From the NCBI GenBank assembly GCA_036004405.1, contig DASYRM010000066.1:1-29048 (forward strand): DNA of 29,048 nt, in the 5' to 3' direction. Below are positions 1 to 8,658 of this stretch, in pieces. Positions within the stretch are counted from its first letter, which is position 1. Every line of letters begins with the position of its first letter. The notes below the pieces were generated by a model. That model had not been told where the DNA came from, ran no database searches, and saw only the letters and a list, made by a program, of their open reading frames with translations. This DNA is from DASYRM01 sp036004405. Its GTDB lineage: Bacteria; Acidobacteriota; Vicinamibacteria; Vicinamibacterales; UBA2999. The position numbers and the translations under genes are program-made.

Positions 1-1
1 C

Positions 2-514
2 CTGGCCGCGCGCGGCGGACGCGTCACGCCGCTGCGGATTGCCGGCGGAACGGGATCCGGCGCCGAGGCGTGGCTCGATCGCATTCGCTCCTCTCCCCTG
101 GCGGCGCACGTGCAGTACGTCGGGTACGTGACCGACGAGGCCCGCGAGGCGCTCTTTGCCGGGGCCCGCACGCTGGTGCTCCCCTCGCTCGACGAAGGGT
201 TCGGCCTGCCGGCGCTGGAAGCGATGGCAGCGGGCATTCCAGTGGTGGCGTCGAACGCCGGCGCGCTGCCCGAGGTGGTCGGCGATGCGGCGGTGCTGTT
301 CAGTCCCACCGATCCGGACGCACTCGCCTACGCCCTGGCGCGCCTGGGCACGGAGGACGCCTGGGCGCTCGAGCGCGCGGCCGCGGGGCTCGCGCGCGCG
401 CGTGCGTTCACCTGGGACGCCGCCGCACGCGCGCTGGGACGCGCCTACGACGCCGCGGTCGCGCGGCGCAGCGGCCGCCTCCCGGCCGCCGTGGGCGGGA
501 CCTCGCCAGCATGA
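2..514 (+). CDS. Glycosyltransferase family 4 (5' truncated)
   Basis: This is the C-terminal 170 residues of a GT4, GT-B fold glycosyltransferase. Its beginning lies outside the window, and the reading frame is open from base 2. It would transfer a sugar from a nucleotide donor to a growing lipid-linked glycan at the cytoplasmic face of the membrane. The visible part is the donor-binding Rossmann half: a VQYVGYVTDEA strand followed by the family signature LPSLDEGFGLPALEAMAAG with both glutamates of the E-x7-E motif, then PVVASNAGALPEVVGDAA. The stop TGA overlaps the ATG of the next glycosyltransferase (ATGA at 511-514), so the two are translationally coupled in the polysaccharide cluster. The sugar and linkage cannot be read from the sequence. 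Confidence 0.93.
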   Translation: MAARGGRVTPLRIAGGTGSGAEAWLDRIRSSPLAAHVQYVGYVTDEAREALFAGARTLVLPSLDEGFGLPALEAMAAGIPVVASNAGALPEVVGDAAVLFSPTDPDALAYALARLGTEDAWALERAAAGLARARAFTWDAAARALGRAYDAAVARRSGRLPAAVGGTSPA

Positions 515-1590
515 GAATCGCCATCGACGCCCGGGAGCTGTCCGGCCGCCCGACGGGCGTCGGACGCTATCTCGCGGAGCTGCTGCGAGCGTGGGACGAC
601 CTGCCGGGCGCACTCGGTCACGACTTCGCGCTCTGCGCCACGTCGGCCGTGACCACACCTCCCCTGCTGCGCCTCCGCGTGTCGCACCACGTGGCCCCGG
701 GCAGCGGCCCGTGGTGGGAGCAGCGATCGCTGCCGCGCCTCGCCGCTGGCGCCGACGTCCTGTTCGCGCCCGCTTACTCGGGGCCGATCTTCCCGGGCAT
801 GCCAATGGTGGTCACCATCCACGACGTGTCCTTCGCCGCCCATCCCGAGTGGTTCGCGCCGCGCGAAGGGCTGCGGCGCCGCCTGACGACCCGGGCCGCG
901 GCGTGGCGCGCCCGCCGCGTGCTGACGGTCTCGGACTTCTCGAAACGCGAGATCGTGCGGTGCTTCCGCACCGATCCATCGAAGATCGACGTCGTCTACT
1001 CCGGCGCGACGCAGCTGCCCACCGTGGCGCCGACCGCAGCCACCGGGGGCCCGATTGTTCTCTACGTCGGATCGGTGTTCGCGCGCCGCCACGTGCCGGA
1101 GCTGATCGCCGCGTTTGGAGGCCTGGCCGCTCGGCACCCAACGGCCAGGCTCGAAATCGTCGGGGACAACCGCAGCCGTCCGCCCATCGACCTGCAGGCG
1201 CTCGCGCGAGACACGGGCCACCAGGCGCGAATCGGGATCCACGCGTATGTCAGCGATTCGGAGCTCGCGGGGTTGTACGGCCGCGCCTCGGCGTTCGCGT
1301 TCCTCTCGGAGTACGAGGGCTTCGGCCTGACGCCGCTCGACGCGCTCGCCGCGGGCGTGCCCATCGTCGTCCTCGACACCGAGGTGGCGCGCGAGATCTA
1401 TGGACCGGCGGCGATCTACGTCGCCGCGCCCGAGCCGGCGCTGGTCGAGGCGGCGCTCGACGCGGCGCTCTTCGACCCGGCGGCGCGCGGCCGGGTGCTC
1501 GACGCCGCGCCGGGCGTGCTCGAGCGCTATTCGTGGCCGGAGTCGGCGCAGCGCACGCTGCAGGTGCTGCTCGCCGCCGCCAACGTCTAG
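511..1590 (+). CDS. Glycosyltransferase family 4
   Basis: A 359-residue GT4 glycosyltransferase of the mannosyl/rhamnosyl-transferase type, probably adding one sugar to the repeat unit of the locus polysaccharide. The N-terminal acceptor domain starts MRIAIDARELSG with the glycine-rich GVGRY loop. VTIHDVSF lies near residues 101-108, TVSDFSKREI near 139-148, and the donor domain begins at VLYVGSV (183-189). The signature loop SEYEGFGLTPLDALAAG (266-282) is clear, but the second acidic residue of E-x7-E is Asp277 instead of Glu. The open frame extends upstream, but ATG 511 is chosen because it overlaps the previous stop and gives the standard family N-terminus. The function class is secure; the substrate is unknown. 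Confidence 0.93.
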   Translation: MRIAIDARELSGRPTGVGRYLAELLRAWDDLPGALGHDFALCATSAVTTPPLLRLRVSHHVAPGSGPWWEQRSLPRLAAGADVLFAPAYSGPIFPGMPMVVTIHDVSFAAHPEWFAPREGLRRRLTTRAAAWRARRVLTVSDFSKREIVRCFRTDPSKIDVVYSGATQLPTVAPTAATGGPIVLYVGSVFARRHVPELIAAFGGLAARHPTARLEIVGDNRSRPPIDLQALARDTGHQARIGIHAYVSDSELAGLYGRASAFAFLSEYEGFGLTPLDALAAGVPIVVLDTEVAREIYGPAAIYVAAPEPALVEAALDAALFDPAARGRVLDAAPGVLERYSWPESAQRTLQVLLAAANV

Positions 1591-1599
1591 CATCCTCCT

Positions 1600-2436
1600 A
1601 TGTCGCGCCTCGCCATCGTCATCGTCACGTTCAATTCAGCGGCCGACGTCGGCACGTGTCTCGAGTCGATCGCCGTGGCGGCGCGAGACACGGCCCACGA
1701 GGTGATCGTGGTGGACAACGCCTCGGCTGATGCCACCGCCGCGCTCGTGCGGGAGCGGTGGCCGCACGTGCGGGTGCTCGATGCGGGCGGCAACCTCGGA
1801 TTCGCCGGTGCGAACAACCTCGGCATTCGCGCCACGGCCAGCGAGCTCGTGCTGCTGCTCAATCCGGACACCGCGCCGGCGGACGGTTCGATCGATCGGC
1901 TCGTGGCCGTGCTGGACGCGATGCCCGGCGTGGCGGTAGCCGGACCGCGCATCGTAGACGAGGGCGGGCGGGCCGAGCTGTCGCACGGCGCCATGATCGG
2001 CCCGTTCGCCGAGCTCCGGCAGAAGCTCCTCATCCGCGGGCACGCGCGCAGCTGGCCCGTGATTGCCGCGCGGGTCGAACGCGCGAGCCATCAGGCCTCG
2101 TTTCCCGACTGGGTCAGCGGCGCCTGCCTCCTGATCCGCCGCACGGACCTCGAGGCGGCGGGACTGCTGGACGAGCGCTACTTCCTCTACACGGAGGATG
2201 TGGACCTGTGCGCGGCGGTCCGCGCCCACGGCAGGCTCGTGCGCTTCTCTCCCGAAGCCGAAGTGGTGCACGCCCGGGGCGCCTCACGGGCCTCCGCGCC
2301 GGGCCCGGCCGAGCAGGCGTACCGCCGCAGCCAGCTCGCCTTCTACCGGAAGCACCGTCCCGGCTGGGCCCCACTGCTGGCGGCGTACCTCAAGGTTCGC
2401 GGGCGATTTCCCGATAATCCGAAACAGGACCGTTGA
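1600..2436 (+). CDS. Glycosyltransferase family 2 (rhamnosyltransferase-like)
   Basis: A 278-residue inverting GT-A fold glycosyltransferase. It begins with the family strand RLAIVIVTFNSAADV, then VIVVDNASAD (36-44) for nucleotide binding, NLGFAGANNLGI (65-76) and LLLNPDT (85-91), the DxD-equivalent metal/nucleotide-sugar motif. FLYTEDVDLCAAVRAHG (195-211) is the ED catalytic-base region. This arrangement is typical of WbbL-like rhamnosyltransferases, although the donor sugar is not provable here. There is no predicted membrane span, so it should act on the cytoplasmic side. It lies 9 bp after the preceding GT4 gene in the same operon, without a clear Shine-Dalgarno sequence. Confidence 0.92.
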   Translation: MSRLAIVIVTFNSAADVGTCLESIAVAARDTAHEVIVVDNASADATAALVRERWPHVRVLDAGGNLGFAGANNLGIRATASELVLLLNPDTAPADGSIDRLVAVLDAMPGVAVAGPRIVDEGGRAELSHGAMIGPFAELRQKLLIRGHARSWPVIAARVERASHQASFPDWVSGACLLIRRTDLEAAGLLDERYFLYTEDVDLCAAVRAHGRLVRFSPEAEVVHARGASRASAPGPAEQAYRRSQLAFYRKHRPGWAPLLAAYLKVRGRFPDNPKQDR

Positions 2437-2479
2437 GCCGAAGCCGGCCTTTCCGGCTGGTCAGCGCGGTTTCGAGACG

Positions 2480-3832
2480 ATGGATATCGCCAGTTCCGAC
2501 AGCAGCGGCTGGGACTGCCCGTCCTGCGGGCGGCGCGTGCCCGGGCGCATTCGCGCGTGCCGGTGCGGATTCGAGCAGACGAGTGCAGTCGAGGCCGAAA
2601 GCGGCACCGTCGCGTCGTCGTCGCGTCCGTGGGCGGCCGGCCTGCCGCTGCTCGGCATCGGTCTCGTCCTCGGCGCCGCGCTCGCGCTCTATCCCTGGAA
2701 GCAGCCACCGGCGGCCGCCACCAGTGCGCCGCGGACACCGGCGCCCACGGCCACGACAGCCGTCAGCATCCCGGACGACGACGCGGAAGCCGACGAGCTC
2801 GATGCGCCGCGCCCCATCGAGCCGGTCAAGTCTCCTGAAACCACGGTCACACCGCCAGAGAACGAGCCGCTCGAGGAGCTGGTGAGCAAGGTGGTCCCGG
2901 CGGTGGCCTTCATCCAGGCCGGCCAGAACCGCGGCACCGGGTTCTTCATCACACGCGACAAGCTGCTGACCAATGCGCACGTCGTCGGCGGCCAGAGCAG
3001 CGTCAATCTCCAGCTCGGTGACAAGTCGTACTCGGCGCGCGTCATCAACCTCTCGACCGGCAGCGACCTGGCGGTCCTGCAGGTCTACAACGCCAACCCG
3101 AACCAGCCGGTGCTGACGCTCGGATCGGTGTCGAGCGCGCGCGTCGGCGAAGAAGTCATTGCCGTGGGTTCGGCCCTCGGCGTGCTGTCGAACACGGTCA
3201 CGCGCGGCATCGTGAGCGCCGTTCGCAAGGCCGGGCCCGTCACGCTCATTCAGACCGACGCCGCCATCAATCCGGGCAACAGCGGCGGGCCGCTCGTCAA
3301 CCGCGCCGGACAGGTGATCGGCATCAACTCGCTCCGCGCCGGCCAGCAGGCCGAAGGCGTGGCGTTTGCCGTGGCCATCGATCACGCCACGCAGCTGCTG
3401 AACGGCGAGCGTCTCACCGACACGCAGACCCCGCTCGGCAGCCTGACGCAGATGCTCGACGGCCGCTCGGACGGCGACGCCCAGCGCAACCGCGGCGAGC
3501 AGGACTACGCTCGATTGCTCGACGCCATCGCGCGCGCCGCGGCGGAAGTGGACTCCTTGTGGACGCGCTACGCGTCCGGCTGCGTGACCGCCAGCGTCGC
3601 CTCCGGCGACCACCCGTGGTTCGCCGCCTACACGCCGGGCGGCGTCCGCCTCGGCACGTCGGCGGTCGTCGACTGCGCTGCCTGGTTCGACGCCGTGAAG
3701 ACACGCGCCGACGCGCTGCGTGGCGAGATGGATCGGGCCGGCGAGGCCGCCCGCCAGCGCGGTGTCTATCCCGGAGCCGCGCGCGATCTGCGCCGGCGGT
3801 ATCGGCTGCAGTGGAGCGGGTGGGATCGCTAG
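2480..3832 (+). CDS. Membrane-anchored trypsin-like (HtrA/DegP-type) serine protease with N-terminal zinc ribbon
   Basis: A 450-residue S1C-like protease. Residues 11-31 form a small zinc-ribbon-like knuckle (Cys13, Cys16, Cys27, Cys29), followed by one membrane span (about 51-72) and a Pro/Thr/Ala-rich linker to about 130. The trypsin domain has all three catalytic residues: His167 in LLTNAHVVGG, Asp196 in GSDLAVLQV and Ser268 in NPGNSGGPLV. No PDZ domain follows. The C-terminal 120 residues are an unrecognised helical region with two cysteines (368 and 399) that could pair in an oxidising compartment. The topology implies a cytoplasmic zinc knuckle and a periplasmic protease. ATG 2480 was chosen over a longer open frame because it gives the CxxC N-terminus and does not overlap the GT2 gene. 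Its role in a polysaccharide cluster is unknown. Confidence 0.9.
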   Translation: MDIASSDSSGWDCPSCGRRVPGRIRACRCGFEQTSAVEAESGTVASSSRPWAAGLPLLGIGLVLGAALALYPWKQPPAAATSAPRTPAPTATTAVSIPDDDAEADELDAPRPIEPVKSPETTVTPPENEPLEELVSKVVPAVAFIQAGQNRGTGFFITRDKLLTNAHVVGGQSSVNLQLGDKSYSARVINLSTGSDLAVLQVYNANPNQPVLTLGSVSSARVGEEVIAVGSALGVLSNTVTRGIVSAVRKAGPVTLIQTDAAINPGNSGGPLVNRAGQVIGINSLRAGQQAEGVAFAVAIDHATQLLNGERLTDTQTPLGSLTQMLDGRSDGDAQRNRGEQDYARLLDAIARAAAEVDSLWTRYASGCVTASVASGDHPWFAAYTPGGVRLGTSAVVDCAAWFDAVKTRADALRGEMDRAGEAARQRGVYPGAARDLRRRYRLQWSGWDR

Positions 3833-3849
3833 CCGCTCCACTGCAGCCG
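3803..3849 (+). terminator. Perfect 17-bp hairpin enclosing the protease stop codon
   Basis: CGGCTGCAGTGGAGCGG (3803-3819) is exactly complementary to CCGCTCCACTGCAGCCG (3833-3849). The 13-nt loop contains the protease stop codon TAG (3830-3832). The left arm encodes the last residues of the protease. No T-tract follows, so it is not a classical intrinsic terminator; it may be a 3'-end stabiliser or a terminator of another type. Confidence 0.6.
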
Positions 3850-3953
3850 GCCTTAGGCCTTAGGCCTTAGGCCCTGGGACCGGAGGGCCCTAGGCCAACC
3901 GGCCCAAGGCCCACAAACACGAAGGCCCAAGGTCCAAGGCCAAAGGCCTGCCA
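3849..3953 (+). repeat. Degenerate heptamer tandem array (GGCCTTA / AAGGCCC)
   Basis: Three perfect GGCCTTA units at 3849-3869 pass into decayed units (GGCCCTG, AGGGCCC, TAGGCCA, then AAGGCCC-like units) up to about 3953. The array fills almost the whole gap between the protease and the next glycosyltransferase gene. It contains no gene. Confidence 0.8.
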
Positions 3954-3957
3954 TAAT
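3952..3957 (+). promoter_or_regulatory. -10-like hexamer seven nt before the GT4 start (possible leaderless promoter)
   Basis: CATAAT matches the TATAAT consensus at five of six positions and ends 7 nt before ATG 3965. Initiation would then fall at or next to the start codon, giving a leaderless mRNA. There is no Shine-Dalgarno sequence before this ATG, and no convincing -35 box was seen. Confidence 0.35.
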
Positions 3958-3964
3958 CCACTCA

Positions 3965-5083
3965 ATGCGTGTCGCGATCGATGCCCGCAAGCTCCACGAC
4001 TTCGGCATCGGCACCTACATCCGCAACCTGTTGAGGCACCTGGCGCGCATCGACGACCGCAACGAGTACGTCCTGCTCTGTCACCAGCCCGACCTCGAGA
4101 TCGCCGCTACGCTCGGCCCCAACTTCCGCGCGGTGCTCGAGCCGTCGCCCAACTACTCGGTGCGCGAGCAGTACCATGTGCCGCTGGTGCTGCGGCGCGA
4201 GAAGCCCGACGTCTACCATGCGCCGCACTACGTGCTGCCGCCGGCGGTCTCGTGCGCCTCGGTCGTCACCATCCACGACTGTATCCACTTGATGTTTCCG
4301 CAGTATCTGCCGAGCCGCATGGCCTACGCGTATGCGCGCTCGGTGATGTGGGCGGCGGCGCGGCGGGCGCAGTTGATCATCACGGTGTCCGAGGCGTCGA
4401 AGCGCGACATCCTGCACTTCTTCAAGGTGCCGCCGGAGAAGGTGGTCGTCGTGCACAACGCCATCGACGAGCGCTTCCTGGTGCCACCGCCCGACATCGA
4501 GCTGGCGCGGGTGCGCGAGCGCTACCAGCTCCAGCACGGCTTCGTGCTCTACGCCGGCAACATCAAACCGCACAAGAACCTGGTGCGTCTCATCGAAGCG
4601 TTCAGCCAGATCCGCCAGGGACCTTTCCAGGAGCTGAAGCTGCTGATCATCGGCGACCAGATTTCGAAGCTCCCGGCCCTGCGCCGTGCCGTGCACCAGC
4701 TCAAGCTCCACAAGCACGTCCGCTTCCTGGGCTACATCCCCGACGAGACGCTGGCGGTGTTGTATCGCAGCGCCGAAGTGTTCGTGTTTCCGTCGCTCTA
4801 CGAGGGCTTCGGCCTGCCCCCGCTCGAGGCGATGGCCAGCGGCACCCCGGTCGTCACCTCCAACACGTCGTCGATGCCCGAAGTGACGGGTGGCGCCGCG
4901 GTGCTGGTGGACCCCTACGACGTCGGGTCGATCGTGGACGGCGTCCGCCGGGTGCTCACCGATCCTTCGCTCGCCGCGGAGTTGCGGCGCAAGGGTCCGC
5001 TTCGCGCGCGCGAGTTCTCGTGGGCGCGATCGGTGGCCAGGACGAAAGAGCTCTACGAAGCCGTTGCGGCCGGCGGACACTGA
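3965..5083 (+). CDS. Glycosyltransferase family 4
   Basis: A 372-residue GT4 enzyme, full length for the family. It begins MRVAIDARKLHDFGIGTYIRN, with the glycine-rich acceptor loop, and has VTIHDCIHLMFP (101-112) and ITVSEASKRDIL (139-150). The donor domain begins at FVLYAGNIKPHKN (193-205), where the Lys/His-Lys pattern contacts the donor phosphate. SLYEGFGLPPLEAMASG (277-293) carries the complete E-x7-E motif (Glu280, Glu288). It presumably transfers one hexose or deoxyhexose onto the repeat unit. It follows the repeat-filled gap after the protease gene and may start a new transcript. The next gene begins 7 bp after its stop. Confidence 0.94.
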   Translation: MRVAIDARKLHDFGIGTYIRNLLRHLARIDDRNEYVLLCHQPDLEIAATLGPNFRAVLEPSPNYSVREQYHVPLVLRREKPDVYHAPHYVLPPAVSCASVVTIHDCIHLMFPQYLPSRMAYAYARSVMWAAARRAQLIITVSEASKRDILHFFKVPPEKVVVVHNAIDERFLVPPPDIELARVRERYQLQHGFVLYAGNIKPHKNLVRLIEAFSQIRQGPFQELKLLIIGDQISKLPALRRAVHQLKLHKHVRFLGYIPDETLAVLYRSAEVFVFPSLYEGFGLPPLEAMASGTPVVTSNTSSMPEVTGGAAVLVDPYDVGSIVDGVRRVLTDPSLAAELRRKGPLRAREFSWARSVARTKELYEAVAAGGH

Positions 5084-5090
5084 GGCACGC

Positions 5091-6218
5091 GTGAAGGTTG
5101 CCCTCGTCCACGACTGGCTCACCGGCATGCGCGGCGGCGAGAAGGTGCTCGAAGTGTTGTGCGAGCTCTTTCCCGCCGCCGACCTCTTCACGCTGATCCA
5201 CCGGCGCGGCTCGGTATCGGCCGCCATCGAGGGCCGGCGCGTCACGACCTCGTTCGTGCAGCGCCTGCCGTTTGCCGCGGTGCGCTACCGCAGCTACCTG
5301 CCGCTCTTCCCGTTCGCGATCGAGCAGTTCTCGTTCGACGGCTACGACCTGGTGGTCAGTTCCAGCCACTGCGCCGCCAAGGCCGTGGTGGTGCCCGGGC
5401 GGACCCGCCACATCGCCTACTGCCACTCGCCCATGCGCTACGCGTGGGATCAATTCGACGAGTACTTCGGCCCGGCCCGCGTTGGTGCCCGGATGAGCCG
5501 CTGGATCTACCGTCCGATGCTGGCGCGGCTGGCGCGCTGGGACGCCGCCACTGCCCCCCGCGTGCACCGCTTCGTCGCCAACTCGCGGCATGTTGCGGGG
5601 CGGATCCAGCGATACTACAATCGCTCCTCGACGGTCGTGTATCCCCCTGTCGACACGAACTTCTTCCACCCCAGTCCCGCGGTCGCTCCGGCGTCGTCGT
5701 CCGCCGCATCGGCGCTCGTGGTGTCGGCGCTCGTGCCGTACAAGCGGGTGGACCGCGCCATCGAAGCCTGCGCGCTGGCCGGCGTCCCGCTGCGCATCGC
5801 CGGCGACGGACCGGACGGCGCGCGCCTGCGGCAGCAGGCCGGTGACGGCGTGACCTTTCTCGGCCGCGTGTCCGATGAAACCCTGCGCGACGAGTACCGC
5901 GCGGCCAGCGTCGTCATCCTCCCGGGCGAAGAAGATTTCGGGATCGCACCGCTCGAAGCCCAGGCGTGCGGGCGGCCGGTCGTGGCGCTGGCGCGCGGCG
6001 GAGCGCTGGAGACCGTGAAGAACGGCCAGACGGGGCTGCTCTTCCCCGAGCCGACGGCCGCATCGCTCGCCGAGACGCTGGGGGCCGCCTCCCGCTGGCG
6101 CTTCGACACGAACCGCATCCGGGCGCACGCCGAGGCCTTCTCGCGCCAGGAGCACGCCGCGCAGCTGCAGGCCCTGATCGACGAGACGATGGCCAGCCCG
6201 ATCGAGCAGCGATGGTAA
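5091..6218 (+). CDS. Glycosyltransferase family 4, WbaZ-like
   Basis: A 375-residue GT4 glycosyltransferase of the WbaZ (O-antigen mannosyltransferase)-like branch. This is shown by the characteristic opening KVALVHDWLTGMRGGEKVLE and by the segments IAYCHSPMRYAWD (108-120) and FVANSRHVAGRIQRYY (161-176). The donor half has VSALVPYKRVDRAIEA (211-226), IAGDGPD (236-242) and PGEEDFGIAPLEAQACG (278-294) with Glu281 and Glu289 as the E-x7-E pair. The start is GTG 5091. The open frame continues upstream into the previous gene, but this start gives the family N-terminus and sits 7 bp after the preceding stop. Its 3' end overlaps the priming transferase gene by 7 bp. Mannose as the donor is only suggested by the subfamily. 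Confidence 0.93.
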   Translation: MKVALVHDWLTGMRGGEKVLEVLCELFPAADLFTLIHRRGSVSAAIEGRRVTTSFVQRLPFAAVRYRSYLPLFPFAIEQFSFDGYDLVVSSSHCAAKAVVVPGRTRHIAYCHSPMRYAWDQFDEYFGPARVGARMSRWIYRPMLARLARWDAATAPRVHRFVANSRHVAGRIQRYYNRSSTVVYPPVDTNFFHPSPAVAPASSSAASALVVSALVPYKRVDRAIEACALAGVPLRIAGDGPDGARLRQQAGDGVTFLGRVSDETLRDEYRAASVVILPGEEDFGIAPLEAQACGRPVVALARGGALETVKNGQTGLLFPEPTAASLAETLGAASRWRFDTNRIRAHAEAFSRQEHAAQLQALIDETMASPIEQRW

Positions 6219-7654
6219 AGCGCTACAACCGCCTGCTCGTCGCCTTCTACGTCGTCACCGACGCGCTGCTCGCCATGTGGGCGTTCGTCCTCGCCTACGG
6301 CGTCAGGTTCGAGAGCGGGCTCATTCCGGTGCCCAAGGGCTACCCCCCGATCGAGCAGTACCTGCACGTGCTGCCGTTCGTGGCGGTCCTCACGCCGCTC
6401 GCGTTCCAGATTCAGGGGGTCTATCGCCTGCGGCGTGGACGGTCCCGCGTGGACGACTTCTTCGCCGTGCTCATCGGCACCATCCTGTCGGTCGTCTTCG
6501 GCGTGGTCAGCACGCTGTACGTGCAGGCCTATTTCGCCTCGGAGACCGCCCGCAGTACCGGCGCCTACCAGGTGTCGCAGCTGGTGTGGGCGCTCTTCCT
6601 CGGCTTCACCGTCGTCTTCGCCTACGGGTCGCGCGAGACGGTCCGCGAGCTGCTCGAACGGCGGTGGCGCGCCGGCATCGGCCTCAAACGCGTGCTCATC
6701 GCCGGCGCCGGCGATCTCGGGCGCCTGGTGGCCGACCGCATTCTGCAGCACCGGGAGCTCGGGTATCAGGTGGTGGGTTTCGTGGACGACCGGGCCGGCG
6801 GCGACTACATCGGCTATCGCGGCCTGCCGCTGCTCGGCACGCTCGGCGAGATGCCGGAGATCGCGCAGCGCGAGCGCATCGATCACCTCTATGTCGCGCT
6901 GGCGCTCGACGAGCACGTGAAGCTGCTCGAGCTGATGGACGCCGCGAACCGCGAGTTCGTCGACGTCAAGGTGGTGCCCGACCTGCTGCAGTTCATCGCA
7001 CTGCGCGCCCGGCTCGAGGATCTCGACGGCCTGCCCGTCATCAACGTCAACGACGTGCCGCTGCAGGGTGTGAACGCCTGGGTGAAGCGCGCGCTCGACA
7101 TCGCGCTGTCGGCGGCGGCGCTCATCGTCCTGGCGATTCCGGTGGCGATCATCGCCCTGCTCGTCCGCTGGACGTCGCCGGGCCCGGTGTTCTACCGCCA
7201 GGAGCGCATGGGGCTCGACGGCCGCGCCTTCACGGTGTTCAAGATCCGCTCGATGGTCCAGCACGCCGAAGACGCGTCCGGGCCGGTGTGGGCGCGCGAC
7301 GACGATCCGCGCACGACGGCGGTGGGGCGCTGGCTGCGGCGCTTCGACCTCGACGAGCTGCCGCAGTTCTGGAACGTGCTCAAGGGCGACATGTCGATTG
7401 TCGGCCCGCGCCCGGAGCGCCCCTTCTTCGTCGAGCAGTTCAAGCACCGCATCCCGCAGTACATGCTCCGCCACAAGGTCAAGGCCGGCATCACCGGCTG
7501 GGCGCAGGTGAACGGGTGGCGCGGCAACACCTCGCTCGAGAAGCGCATCGAGTACGACCTCTACTACATCGAGAACTGGTCGGTGACGCTCGACATCAAG
7601 ATCATGTGGCTCACCCTGGTTCGCGGCCTCTTCCAACGCAGTCCCGCCGTCTAG
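6212..7654 (+). CDS. Polyprenyl-phosphate sugar phosphotransferase (priming glycosyltransferase, WcaJ/CpsE type)
   Basis: A 480-residue polyisoprenyl-phosphate hexose-1-phosphate transferase. It starts repeat-unit assembly by moving a sugar phosphate from a UDP-sugar to undecaprenyl phosphate. Hydrophobic N-terminal spans (about 8-30, 52-70, 84-104, 120-138) precede a CoA-binding-like Rossmann domain with RVLIAGAGDLGRLVADR (160-176). A further membrane segment (about 296-318) leads into the bacterial sugar transferase domain: KRALDI (292-297), GPVFYRQERMGLDGR (324-338), FKIRSM, FDLDELPQFWNVLKGDMSIVGPRPE (378-402) and KAGITGWAQVNGWRG (424-438). Size and order match full-length CpsE/WcaJ proteins. 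The start ATG overlaps the previous gene's end. Whether the sugar is glucose or galactose is undetermined. Confidence 0.95.
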   Translation: MVKRYNRLLVAFYVVTDALLAMWAFVLAYGVRFESGLIPVPKGYPPIEQYLHVLPFVAVLTPLAFQIQGVYRLRRGRSRVDDFFAVLIGTILSVVFGVVSTLYVQAYFASETARSTGAYQVSQLVWALFLGFTVVFAYGSRETVRELLERRWRAGIGLKRVLIAGAGDLGRLVADRILQHRELGYQVVGFVDDRAGGDYIGYRGLPLLGTLGEMPEIAQRERIDHLYVALALDEHVKLLELMDAANREFVDVKVVPDLLQFIALRARLEDLDGLPVINVNDVPLQGVNAWVKRALDIALSAAALIVLAIPVAIIALLVRWTSPGPVFYRQERMGLDGRAFTVFKIRSMVQHAEDASGPVWARDDDPRTTAVGRWLRRFDLDELPQFWNVLKGDMSIVGPRPERPFFVEQFKHRIPQYMLRHKVKAGITGWAQVNGWRGNTSLEKRIEYDLYYIENWSVTLDIKIMWLTLVRGLFQRSPAV

Positions 7655-7660
7655 GAGCGC

Positions 7661-8598
<938 letters not shown>

Positions 8599-8602
<4 letters not shown>

Positions 8603-8627
8603 GGGCCGCCTTCAGGCGGCCCGTCGC
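8599..8627 (+). repeat. GTAGGGGC-palindrome element, copy 1
   Basis: GTAGGGGC leads into a hairpin with arms GGGCCGCCT (8603-8611) and AGGCGGCCC (8614-8622), then GTCGC. The TAG inside GTAGGGG is the stop codon of the epimerase gene. The same unit recurs inverted at 18393-18423, and the window end matches its first eight bases. No T-tract is present. Confidence 0.75.
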
Positions 8628-8658
8628 CTACCTGCCTACCTGCCCACCTGCCCACCTG
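8627..8658 (+). repeat. 8-nt tandem array CCYACCTG x4
   Basis: Four head-to-tail units: CCTACCTG twice (8627-8642) and CCCACCTG twice (8643-8658). The minus-strand pgsA-like frame runs through it and stops inside it at 8636. The core is the same as in the arrays at 12194-12309, there spaced by one extra base. Confidence 0.85.

Noticed and set aside
2390..3841. A 483-codon minus-strand frame opposite the protease gene
   Set aside because: The plus strand has a complete catalytic triad and membrane anchor in frame. The antisense frame has a biased, motif-free composition.
3962..5245. A 427-codon minus-strand frame opposite a GT4 gene
   Set aside because: It exactly shadows the glycosyltransferase and extends into the next one. 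No domain or plausible start context is present.
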